Source: Metarhizobium sp017305935 (GTDB lineage: Bacteria; Pseudomonadota; Alphaproteobacteria; Rhizobiales; Rhizobiaceae). From it: 64,000 bases of DNA. Positions within the stretch are counted from its first letter, which is position 1; the number at the start of each line of letters is the position of its first letter. The stretch lies in assembly GCF_029601685.1 (NCBI RefSeq), contig NZ_JARRIR010000006.1:124001-188000 (forward strand), in the 5' to 3' direction. Below the pieces are notes generated by a model. That model made no database searches and was not told where the DNA came from. It was given only the letters and a program-made list of their open reading frames with translations. Positions 49,687 through 58,887 of this stretch are shown piece by piece. The position numbers were made by a program, and so were the translations under genes.

Positions 49687-50700
49687 TCAGGCCTTGCCGC
49701 GCCGCCGCATCTGGTCGGCATAGACGGCGAAGATGATGATCACGCCGGTGACGACCGTCTGCCATTCCGGCGCGACCGAAAGCACCCGCAAGCCGTTGGT
49801 CAGCACCGACATGATCAGCGCCCCGATCAGCGTGCCGAGAATGGTGCCGCGCCCGCCCGAGAGGCTGGTGCCGCCGATCACCACCGCTGCGATGGCTTCC
49901 AGCTCGTAGCCGAGGCCGAGCGCCGGTTGCGCCGAGTTCAGGCGGCTGGCGATCAGCAGGCCGGCAATGCCGCAGATGGCGCCGGACAGCGTGTAGATGG
50001 CGATCTTCCAGAAATCGGTATTGACGCCGGAGAGCCGCACCGCCTCCTCGTTCGAGCCGAGCGCGAAGGTGTAGCGGCCGAGCACGGTGCGCCCCAGCGT
50101 CCAGGCGGCGGCGGCAGCGACGATGAACAGCACCAGCACGCCATTCGGCACCGGGAAGGCCGGGACGATCTGGCCGATCAGCGACCCTTGCGCGATGGTG
50201 GTGAAGCCCGGCGTATCGTTGAAATAGATCGGCTTGGTGCCGGTGACGATCAGCGACAGGCCCTTCAGCACCAGCATCATACCGAGCGTGGCGATGAAGG
50301 GCGGAATGCGCATGCGCGCCACCAGACTGCCGGACACTAGCCCGCAAGCCGCCCCCGTTCCCAGCGCCGCCAGCACGCCGAACGGCAGCGGCAAGCCGCC
50401 CCAGGTCAGCACCACGCCGGTCATCACGGCGCAGAAGGTCATCAGCGTGCCGATCGACAGGTCGATGCCGCCGGTGATGATGATCAGCGTCACGCCGACC
50501 GCCAGCACGCCGTTGACCGAGGTCGCCTGCAGGATGGCCATGATATTGGACACCTGGAAGAAATTCGGGCTCGCCAGCGAGAAGCCGATCACCAGCACGA
50601 TCAGGCTGGCGAAGGCCAGCAGCTTCTGCTGCGCGCCGCCGCTCGGGGTCAGCCTTGCGCTTATCGTCTTGCCTTTCGCGGATATGTCCGTCGAAGCCAT
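49687..50700 (-). CDS. Sugar ABC transporter permease (CUT2 family)
   Basis: A 337-residue membrane protein with about eight to ten hydrophobic segments. The RbsC-like signature GGIDLSIGTLMTF (about residues 77-89) and the C-terminal VVIGGTSLSGGRGTILGTLIGAL are clear. It forms the channel of the importer with the ATPase encoded 25 bases upstream and the binding protein 43 bases downstream. Confidence 0.94.
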   Translation of the reverse strand: MASTDISAKGKTISARLTPSGGAQQKLLAFASLIVLVIGFSLASPNFFQVSNIMAILQATSVNGVLAVGVTLIIITGGIDLSIGTLMTFCAVMTGVVLTWGGLPLPFGVLAALGTGAACGLVSGSLVARMRIPPFIATLGMMLVLKGLSLIVTGTKPIYFNDTPGFTTIAQGSLIGQIVPAFPVPNGVLVLFIVAAAAAWTLGRTVLGRYTFALGSNEEAVRLSGVNTDFWKIAIYTLSGAICGIAGLLIASRLNSAQPALGLGYELEAIAAVVIGGTSLSGGRGTILGTLIGALIMSVLTNGLRVLSVAPEWQTVVTGVIIIFAVYADQMRRRGKA

Positions 50701-50725
50701 GCCCTTAACCCCTTCGTTTCCGCCC

Positions 50726-52227
<1,502 letters not shown>

Positions 52228-52231
<4 letters not shown>

Positions 52232-53058
52232 GGCGTCACCCCATAGAAGCGCGCGGCATTGCCGCCCATGATCGCCGCCTGCTCGGCCGGCGAAAGCTCG
52301 CGCAAGGCCTCCGCCGTCAGGTCGCGCCAGCGGTCGTAATCCGCCGCCAGCGTCAGCACCGGCCAGTCGCTGCCCCAAATCAGCCGCTCCGGCCCGAACC
52401 AGTCGAGCAGCCGCGACAGGATCGCCTTGATCTCGTCGGCCGGGCGGGCCAGCATCTTCAGCGAAAATTCGGTGAGCAGGCCGGAAAGCTTGCAAAAGGC
52501 ATTGGTGTTTTCGCCAAGCCGCCTCAGCCCCGCCTCCCAGCCGGCGCGGCCTTCCGGCTGCGGCTTGGCGGCATGATCGATGACGACGGGCAGATCGGGG
52601 TGGCGCTCGACGAAGCGCAGCAGGTTCGGCAGGTGTCGCTGCGTCACCAGCGCATCGAAACGCAGGCCGAGCGAGGTGACGGCAGCCAGCACCGCCGGCA
52701 AAGGCGCTCTCAGCAGCCAGTCGGTATCGTCAATATCCTGCAACATCGGGCGGATGCCCTTGAATTTTTGATCCGTCGCCAGACGCTGCAAGGTTTCTAC
52801 CGCGCCGGGGTCGGTCAGGTCCACCCAGCCGACCACACCGGCAATCCGGGGTTCTTCGGCGGCAAGCGCCAGCAGGAATTCCGTTTCCGCCACGGTCGGC
52901 GCCGCCTGCACCGCGATCAGACGCGGTGCCTCCGCAGGATAGTCACGGGGCAAAAAGTCGCGCCGGATCGGCGCCAGCGACCCGCCTTCGCCGGCAAGCC
53001 AACCATAATCGCCGCGCGCCAACCGCCAGAAATGGCAATGTGCATCGATGATCTGCAT
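52228..53058 (-). CDS. Amidohydrolase-fold lactonase, probable L-fuconolactonase
   Basis: A 276-residue TIM-barrel protein. The N-terminal DAHCHFW metal-binding motif (residues 5-11), VIDHAAKPQPEG (about 178) and LIWGSDWPVLTL (about 232-243) place it with fuconolactonase-like amidohydrolases. It would open L-fucono-lactone to L-fuconate between the dehydrogenase and dehydratase. ATG 53058 follows GGAGGG by six bases and is used in preference to a GTG two codons upstream. Confidence 0.9.
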
Positions 53059-53092
53059 CGCCACCCTCCCCGGTCGCGTTCAGAAGCTATGC

Positions 53093-53830
53093 TCAGATGG
53101 TGACTCCGCCATCGACCAGCATGGCTTGGCCGGAGACGAAACGGCTCTCATCCGACAAGAGGAAAACGACCATCGGCGTGATGTCGTCGACCGTCGCCAG
53201 CCGTCCCATCGGCTGACGGGCAATAAAGTCTTTCTCCGCCTGCACAGGATCGGGCGAGGCTGCGATGCGGCCGCGCAGCGACGGCGTATCCACCGTTCCC
53301 GGGCAGAGCGCATTGCAACGGATGCCCTGTTTGACGAAATCGGCGGCGATGCCCTTGGTCAAGCCGATCACCGCCGCCTTGCTGGCGCCATAGACGGTGC
53401 GGTTGACGAAGCCTTTGATCGACGAGGCCATCGAGGCCATGTTGAGGATCGAGGCCGTACCGGTCACCGCCGCCCGTTCCAGCATGCCCGGCAGGGAGGC
53501 GCGTGTCAGGCGCATCATGGCGGTGACGTTGAGATCGAAGCTGAAGGCCCAGTCGGCATCGCTGACATCGAGAATGGTGCCGTGATGGACGAAGCCGGCG
53601 CAATTGAACAAGCCATCGAGCGGCCCGACCTCGGCGGCGATATCCCGGATCGCCTGAGGATCGGTGACGTCGAGCACTTTCGTGCGGATGCCGTCCAGCC
53701 CTGCCAGCAATGCCCCGTTCACATCGGTTGCGATGACGTTGGCGCCCTCGGCCTGGCAGGCCAGCGCGCTGGCGCGTCCGATACCCTGACCGGCGGCCGT
53801 TACCAGAATGGTTTTCCCTTGCAGTCGCAC
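53093..53830 (-). CDS. SDR-family 2-keto-3-deoxy-L-fuconate dehydrogenase
   Basis: A 245-residue short-chain dehydrogenase. It has the cofactor motif TAAGQGIGRASAL, DVTDPQAI, NCAGFVHHG and the catalytic ASSIKGFVNRTVYGASKAA. It resembles the BDH2-like dehydrogenases used in the fucose path, making 2,4-diketo-3-deoxy-L-fuconate. The GTG at 53830 is chosen since GGGAGG lies five bases before it; another GTG seven codons upstream is possible. It is first in the leftward fucose operon. Confidence 0.87.
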   Translation of the reverse strand: MRLQGKTILVTAAGQGIGRASALACQAEGANVIATDVNGALLAGLDGIRTKVLDVTDPQAIRDIAAEVGPLDGLFNCAGFVHHGTILDVSDADWAFSFDLNVTAMMRLTRASLPGMLERAAVTGTASILNMASMASSIKGFVNRTVYGASKAAVIGLTKGIAADFVKQGIRCNALCPGTVDTPSLRGRIAASPDPVQAEKDFIARQPMGRLATVDDITPMVVFLLSDESRFVSGQAMLVDGGVTI

Positions 53831-53860
53831 GAGGCCCTCCCGAACCGTCACGCTTCATTC

Positions 53861-53887
53861 TTATATGAACAAGCTATTCACATATAA
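53861..53887. promoter_or_regulatory. Inverted repeat operator between the fucose operon and its IclR gene
   Basis: TTATATG (53861-53867) and CATATAA (53881-53887) are perfect inverted arms, with inner TGAA / TTCA arms around AAGC. The site lies in the 132-base divergent region and is AT-rich. It is a good candidate for IclR binding and control of both promoters. Confidence 0.65.
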
Positions 53888-53962
53888 AATTCTTTGCAAC
53901 AGAAATCTTGCGCAGCCGCCGCGAGACCGCTAACTCGAAAAGAAACGCGAGGGGGAATGCCG

Positions 53963-54790
53963 ATGAGCGACATATGGCCGGAGGAAGAAGCCGAGGAAGA
54001 CAGCGCCAGCAGCGCCAGCCGCTACCGCGCGCCCGCCCTCGACAAGGGGCTGGATATCCTTGAAATCCTTGCCGAACAGCGCGGCGGCCTGACCCGCACC
54101 GAGATCGTCCGTGAGATGGGGCTGAGCCCCTCGCAGATTTTCCGCATGCTCGAACGGCTGGTGGCGCGCGGCTATGTCATGCGCCTCGACGGCGGCGATC
54201 GTTATGCACTGACGATGAAACTCTTCCTCGTCGCCAACCGCCATCCGCCGCTGAGGCGACTCGTCGCCCAGGCGCAGCCGCTGATGGACGATTTCGCCCG
54301 CGAGATGGGCCAGTCCTGCCATCTCGTCGTGCCGGAATTCGGCACCGGCGTCATCGTCGCCCAGGCCAGCCCCGGCGGCCACTGGGAATTCCGCGCCCGC
54401 ATCGGCGGCCAGGTCGACCTGTTCACCACCGGCTCGGGGCTGGCGCTGCTCGCCTTCCAGCGCCCCGAACGGCTGACGGAAACGCTCGGCCTCTGGGGCA
54501 TCGCCGATGCCGAAGCGCAGTTGAAGACACTCGGCCCCAAGCTGGAGGAAGCCCGCCGCGATGGCGTTCGCGTCGCCCCCTCCGGCCAGCTCGTCGGCGT
54601 CACCGATTTGAGCGCCCCGGTCTACGACCCCGGCGGCGAGGCCGTCGCGGTGCTGACTTGCGCCTATATCGAGCATCCCGGCGATGCCGGCGATGAGGAC
54701 CGCTTGAAAACATTGGCGAAATTACGCCAGGTCACCGAAGCCCTGTCCTTCACCGATGCCGGCGAGGCACTAAGCCGAATTATCCGATAG
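53963..54790 (+). CDS. IclR-family regulator of the L-fucose operon
   Basis: A 275-residue regulator. The winged helix spans ALDKGLDILEILAEQRGGLTR to PSQIFRMLERLVARGYVMR (about residues 28-75), and the C-terminal effector domain follows with GQSCHLVVPEFGTGVIV. An acidic tail of 15 residues (WPEEEAEEDSASSASR) precedes it. ATG 53963 follows AGGGGG by seven bases; ATG 53957 is too close. It is divergent from the eight-gene fucose operon and probably represses it until fucose or an intermediate binds. Confidence 0.88.
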   Translation: MSDIWPEEEAEEDSASSASRYRAPALDKGLDILEILAEQRGGLTRTEIVREMGLSPSQIFRMLERLVARGYVMRLDGGDRYALTMKLFLVANRHPPLRRLVAQAQPLMDDFAREMGQSCHLVVPEFGTGVIVAQASPGGHWEFRARIGGQVDLFTTGSGLALLAFQRPERLTETLGLWGIADAEAQLKTLGPKLEEARRDGVRVAPSGQLVGVTDLSAPVYDPGGEAVAVLTCAYIEHPGDAGDEDRLKTLAKLRQVTEALSFTDAGEALSRIIR

Positions 54791-54844
54791 GGAACAACTG
54801 CGCGCGCAGTCTGTTGGGATCCGGACCCACAAGGAGCCCGGATC

Positions 54845-55069
54845 ATGCCCAAGCACCACCCCAACCCCAAAAACGACGCCCGCGGCCAGTTCGCTCCCTC
54901 GCAGGCCGACCGCAAGGCCGATGGCGTCGCCAGCGCCAAACCGACCGTCATCACCGGCTCGGAAGACGCCACCATCCACAAATATCCGCCTGGCACCAAA
55001 AAGCCGCCGAAGGACTGGGATCTGAATTACGACCCCGCCGACGAAAACGAAGGTGAATTTCGCGGCTGA
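54845..55069 (+). CDS. Small hydrophilic protein of unknown function
   Basis: A 74-residue protein, MPKHHPNPKNDARGQFAPS at the N-terminus and DWDLNYDPADENEGEFRG at the end. AAGGAG lies 8 bases upstream of ATG. It is rich in Lys, Asp, Pro and Asn, with no hydrophobic core, signal or motif I recognise, so it is probably disordered or a nucleic-acid or stress-related protein. It stands alone between the IclR gene and the TPP riboswitch. Confidence 0.65.
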   Translation: MPKHHPNPKNDARGQFAPSQADRKADGVASAKPTVITGSEDATIHKYPPGTKKPPKDWDLNYDPADENEGEFRG

Positions 55070-55138
55070 GAGCGACTTTCACATTCGCCGAGATTGGGGC
55101 TTGCAAGGCTCGGCCTTTCCGGTCTATCAAATGCGCAT

Positions 55139-55228
55139 CACAGGGGTGCTCCGTAATGCCGGGGCTGAGATGCGGTCGACAAGATTGCGGACCCTTTAGC
55201 TGATCTGGATAATGCCAGCGGAGCGAGG
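55139..55228 (+). promoter_or_regulatory. Thiamine pyrophosphate riboswitch
   Basis: CACAGGGGTGC at the 5' end, GGGGCTGAGATG, ACCCTTTAGCTGATCTGGATAATGCCAGCGGAG at the 3' end: all landmarks of the THI element in order. It ends 8 bases before the ykoF-like start, so it likely acts on translation, closing the ribosome site when TPP is abundant. Confidence 0.96.
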
Positions 55229-55235
55229 TTGAGCG

Positions 55236-55844
55236 ATGTTTTCCGGCGCGCAGATTTCCCTGTATCCCATGACCGACGATTTTGTCGGCGTCATCATGTC
55301 CGCGCTTGGCGCGCTCGATCCCTATCGGGAACGGCTGCGCATCGAGACGGACGATATTTCGACGCTGCTGGTCGGCACGCCCGATGTGGTGTTCGCGGCC
55401 ATGCGCGATCTGTTCGTCGCGGCGGCGAAAAGCGGCGAGCATTGCGTGCTGCACGCGACGATCTCGCGCGGTTGCCCCGGCGAGCCGGACGATCCGATCT
55501 GCCAGACGCCTGAGCTTTCCGGCCCGCTGGCGCCGATGGACGAGCGCAAGGCCGAGGCGCTCGCCGCGATTGCGGCGGCACCCGTGAGCGGCCAGATCGC
55601 GGCGGCACAGTTCTCGCTCTATACGCTCGGCATCGACCGGCACATGGACGAAATCTACGGCTGCATCGACGTTGTCAAATCCTCCGGCACCTTCGAGAAA
55701 TCCAAGAATTTCTGCACGAAGCTGCGCGGCGATGCCGGCGCCGTCTTCGCGACGGTGGGCGAGGCCTTTTTGCGCTTCGGCCCGCCGGCCGGGCATGTGA
55801 CGGTGGATCTGACCGTTTCGGGCAACAGTCCGAGCGCCGTCTGA
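55236..55844 (+). CDS. ykoF: YkoF-like thiamine / hydroxymethylpyrimidine-binding protein
   Basis: A 202-residue protein made of two similar halves: AQISLYPMTDDFVGVIMSAL (residues 5-24) and AQFSLYTLGIDRHMDEIYGCI (about 127-147). This is the tandem ACT-like architecture of YkoF, which binds the pyrimidine part of thiamine. It is directly controlled by the TPP riboswitch and precedes the three genes of an ABC importer, the same set as ykoFEDC-like / thiXYZ clusters. No signal peptide is seen, so it acts in the cytoplasm. Confidence 0.9.
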   Translation: MFSGAQISLYPMTDDFVGVIMSALGALDPYRERLRIETDDISTLLVGTPDVVFAAMRDLFVAAAKSGEHCVLHATISRGCPGEPDDPICQTPELSGPLAPMDERKAEALAAIAAAPVSGQIAAAQFSLYTLGIDRHMDEIYGCIDVVKSSGTFEKSKNFCTKLRGDAGAVFATVGEAFLRFGPPAGHVTVDLTVSGNSPSAV

Positions 55845-55874
55845 CGCCAACCCTTTCCTGAATCCGAGTTTTCG

Positions 55875-56684
55875 ATGACCGAACCTTCGTCCGGCACGCG
55901 AGCGCGCGCGCCCTTGCGCCATGCCGTCCGCCAATATCTTCCCGCAACCATCGCCTTTGTGGCGCTGCTCGGGCTGTGGGAAGCCTATGCGCGGCTCTCC
56001 GGCATCGCGCCGATGACGCTGCCGCCGCCATCGCAGGTGCTGCTCTCGGGCTGGCGCAATCGCGAGGGGCTGTGGGACAATATCCTGCCGACGCTGCGCG
56101 CCACGCTGTTCGGCTTTGCCTTTTCGCTGGTCACGGCCTTTGTCCTGTCCGTGCTGGTTGATTTCTTCCAGCCGCTGCGCCGGGCGCTGTTTCCGCTGTT
56201 CATTGTCAGCCAGACGCTTCCGCTGGTGGCGATCGCGCCGCTCGTTGTCCTCTGGTTCGGCTTCGGCCTACTGCCGAAAATCCTGCTGGTGGCGCTGGTC
56301 ACCTTCTTTCCGATGCTGGTAGCGCTGACCGAGGGCTATCGCTCGGTGCCGGAGGAAATCGAGGCGCTTCTGGCCTCGATGGGTGCCGGAAAGGCGAAAC
56401 TTTTCTTGCTGGCGCGGCTGCCCTCGGCGCTGCCTTATTTCTTCGCGGGGCTTCGCATCTCCATCACCTATGCCGTCGTCGGAGCAATCTTTGCTGAATA
56501 TGCCGGGGCGGCCAAGGGACTCGGCATCTATATCCTCAACGCCAAGAACAACTTTCGCGCCGATCTGGTGCTGGCCGCCGTCGTCGCCAGCGCGGTGCTG
56601 ACGCTGGTGCTGTTCGGCGCGACGCTCGTCATTCAGCGCCTCGCCATGCCCTGGGCAAGGACTGGGGAAGGAAACAGGCCGTGA
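55875..56684 (+). CDS. thiX: Pyrimidine precursor ABC transporter permease ThiX
   Basis: A 269-residue permease with about six hydrophobic segments. The EAA loop is visible as EEIEALLASMGAGKAKLFLLARLPSALP shortened around residues 162-189, as in SsuC/ThiX importers. It is 30 bases after ykoF and overlaps the ATPase gene by four bases (GTGA). It would carry formylaminopyrimidine or hydroxymethylpyrimidine for thiamine salvage. Confidence 0.9.
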   Translation: MTEPSSGTRARAPLRHAVRQYLPATIAFVALLGLWEAYARLSGIAPMTLPPPSQVLLSGWRNREGLWDNILPTLRATLFGFAFSLVTAFVLSVLVDFFQPLRRALFPLFIVSQTLPLVAIAPLVVLWFGFGLLPKILLVALVTFFPMLVALTEGYRSVPEEIEALLASMGAGKAKLFLLARLPSALPYFFAGLRISITYAVVGAIFAEYAGAAKGLGIYILNAKNNFRADLVLAAVVASAVLTLVLFGATLVIQRLAMPWARTGEGNRP

Positions 56685-57439
56685 CGCCGCCGCGCCTGCA
56701 ACTCTCCGGCGTCTCCTGCGGTTACGACAGGCTGGCCGTGCTCGACGATCTCTCGCTCACTGTCAATCCCGGCGAATTCGTCTCGATTCTCGGCCCCTCC
56801 GGCGCCGGCAAGTCGACGCTTTTCCGGATGCTGACGGGGGCCTTGCAGCCGCAAAGCGGCACGATCTTCTTCGATGGCGCACCGCTGTCGCAGACCGCGC
56901 GCCCCTTCGCCTTCATGCCGCAGCGCGATGCGCTGATGCCGTGGCGGCGGATCATCGACAATGCCACGCTCGGGCTGGAGGTGCAGGGCATGAGCCGGCA
57001 GGCGGCACGAAGCAAGGTGCGGCCGCTGTTTGCCGAATTTGGTCTTGCCGGTTTCGAGGAACATTATCCAGCGGCACTTTCCGGCGGCATGCGCCAGCGT
57101 GCGGCGCTGCTGCGCACCGTCGTACAGGAGCGGCCGATGCTGCTGCTCGATGAACCCTTCGGCGCGCTCGATGCGCTGACCCGCAGCCGGATGCAGATCT
57201 GGCTTTCCGAGATGTGGCGGCGACATCGCTGGACGGTGCTGCTCGTCACCCATGACGTGCGCGAGGCCGTCCTCCTTTCGGATCGCATCCACCTGCTCTC
57301 GCCGCGCCCGGCGCGGGTGATCCGCGACATCGATATCGATCTTCCCCGCCCCCGCTTCGATGGCGCGACCGTTGCGACCGCCGCCGCGCTTGAAACCGAT
57401 ATTCTCAAAACCCTGTTCCAGACCGAGGAGACATTCTGA
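56681..57439 (+). CDS. thiZ: Pyrimidine precursor ABC transporter ATPase ThiZ
   Basis: A 252-residue ATPase. Walker A is LGPSGAGKSTLFR (about 38-50), the signature LSGGMRQRAALLR (about 132-144) and Walker B MLLLDEPFGALDALT. It starts with GTG at 56681, overlapping the permease stop. It powers the importer with ThiX and ThiY, and its stop shares one base with thiY's start. Confidence 0.92.
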   Translation: MTPPRLQLSGVSCGYDRLAVLDDLSLTVNPGEFVSILGPSGAGKSTLFRMLTGALQPQSGTIFFDGAPLSQTARPFAFMPQRDALMPWRRIIDNATLGLEVQGMSRQAARSKVRPLFAEFGLAGFEEHYPAALSGGMRQRAALLRTVVQERPMLLLDEPFGALDALTRSRMQIWLSEMWRRHRWTVLLVTHDVREAVLLSDRIHLLSPRPARVIRDIDIDLPRPRFDGATVATAAALETDILKTLFQTEETF

Positions 57440-58449
57440 TGCAAATTTTCCTGTCGCGCCGAAGCCTGCTGACCGCGCTCGCCGCCCTGCCGATCACCGC
57501 CCTGCCGCTGCGCGCCGAGGAGCGGCAGAAGGTCAGCGTCGCGCTCGACTGGACGCCGAACACCAATCACATCGGCCTGTTCGTCGCCCGCGACAAAGGA
57601 TTTTACCGCGAAGCCGGCCTCGACGTGGATATCCTGCCCTATACCGATACCTCGGCCGCGACGCTGGTCGCCAATCATGTCGCCGATTTCGGCATTCTCG
57701 GCTCCATCGGACTGATCACCCAGCGCAGCGCCGGGGCCGATTTGGTCGCCGCCTATGCCGTCACCCAGACGGAAACCGGCCGGCTCGTCTTCAAGGCGGA
57801 TCGCAAGGACATCCAGCGCCCGCGCGATCTCGACGGCCTCACGTATGGCGGATTCGGCAGCGCCTGGGAAAACGCGCTGATCGGCTCGATCATCCGCCAT
57901 GACGGCGGCAAGGGAGACTTCGAGACGATCACGCTCGGAACCTCCGCCTATCAGGCGCTCGACAGCGGCGCGGTGGATTTCACCCTCGAAGTCTATACCT
58001 GGGAAGGGGTGAAGGCGAAGCTCGACGGCCTCGCCCAACGCGCCTTCCGTTATGCCGACTACGGCGTGCCGGACGAGCATACGGCCCTGATCGGCTCCAG
58101 CAGCGCGTTTCTCGCCAAAAAACCGCAGGCGGCGAGCGCCTTCCTGCAGGCGACACGCCGGGGATACGATTTTGCCGTCGACCATCCCGACGAGGCGACC
58201 GACCTGCTGGTCGCGGCCAACAAGGATGCGCTGACCGACCGGAAACTGGTGCGCGCCTCGCTGCAGGCCCTCATCGACGGCCATTACCTGCGCACCGCCG
58301 AGGGTATTTCCGGCCGCTTCGACCCGCAAAAGATGACGGCCATCGGCAATTATCTGTTCGAGGCCGGCATCCTCAAGGATGGCAATGGCGAAAAGCTTGC
58401 CGTGCGGCCGGATTTTTCCGCCTATTTCACCAACGACCTGCTCGGGTGA
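57439..58449 (+). CDS. thiY: Pyrimidine precursor binding protein ThiY (NMT1/THI5-like)
   Basis: A 336-residue periplasmic binding protein. The signal peptide MQIFLSRRSLLTALAALPIT is probably cleaved near LRAEE; the mature N-terminus VSVALDWTPNTNHIGLFVA is the NMT1/THI5 signature. The ligand is likely N-formyl-4-amino-5-aminomethyl-2-methylpyrimidine or a related base. It completes the TPP-controlled ykoF-thiXZY operon. Confidence 0.93.
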   Translation: MQIFLSRRSLLTALAALPITALPLRAEERQKVSVALDWTPNTNHIGLFVARDKGFYREAGLDVDILPYTDTSAATLVANHVADFGILGSIGLITQRSAGADLVAAYAVTQTETGRLVFKADRKDIQRPRDLDGLTYGGFGSAWENALIGSIIRHDGGKGDFETITLGTSAYQALDSGAVDFTLEVYTWEGVKAKLDGLAQRAFRYADYGVPDEHTALIGSSSAFLAKKPQAASAFLQATRRGYDFAVDHPDEATDLLVAANKDALTDRKLVRASLQALIDGHYLRTAEGISGRFDPQKMTAIGNYLFEAGILKDGNGEKLAVRPDFSAYFTNDLLG

Positions 58450-58520
58450 ACGCGCGGCAAACGGAACTATCGGCCTCTTTCCCGGTTGACCCTCATTCAC
58501 ACGGGAATTGGAGACCGATC

Positions 58521-58697
58521 ATGGATACGATCTGGTTGTTGACGACGGGCGGCGGCGCATTGCTGCTCGCCTGCGCCATCGCATATGCCATGCTGCGCCA
58601 GCGCCGCCTGACATCCGGCGAAAAGCAGGCGCAAGATGCCAGCGTGCATCAGCTTTATCGCGACGAACAGGAGGGGCCGCCGCGTCCACTGCGCTGA
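58521..58697 (+). CDS. Small membrane protein of unknown function
   Basis: A 58-residue protein with one membrane segment, WLLTTGGGALLLACAIAYAM (about residues 4-23), followed by a charged cytoplasmic tail RQRRLTSGEKQAQ. ATG 58521 has GGAG 8 bases upstream; the 25-residue extension upstream in this frame starts inside thiY's end and has no ribosome site. It lies between thiY and gcd; its role is unknown. Confidence 0.6.
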   Translation: MDTIWLLTTGGGALLLACAIAYAMLRQRRLTSGEKQAQDASVHQLYRDEQEGPPRPLR

Positions 58698-58887
58698 ACC
58701 CCGCCGCCGGCGTGGAAAGCGCCGTATTTGCATAACCCCGATGGAACTTTTCCGGCAGTTTTGCGTTGCAACTCGGCAGCGCCGACAGGCGTCCCGCCTG
58801 CTGTTCAATTCCTGGCCCAAAGAGACTTTAGAATTTTGCAGTAGTATTTATAGAGTTATTTCAACTTATCGGCGAAAGGGCTCCGAT

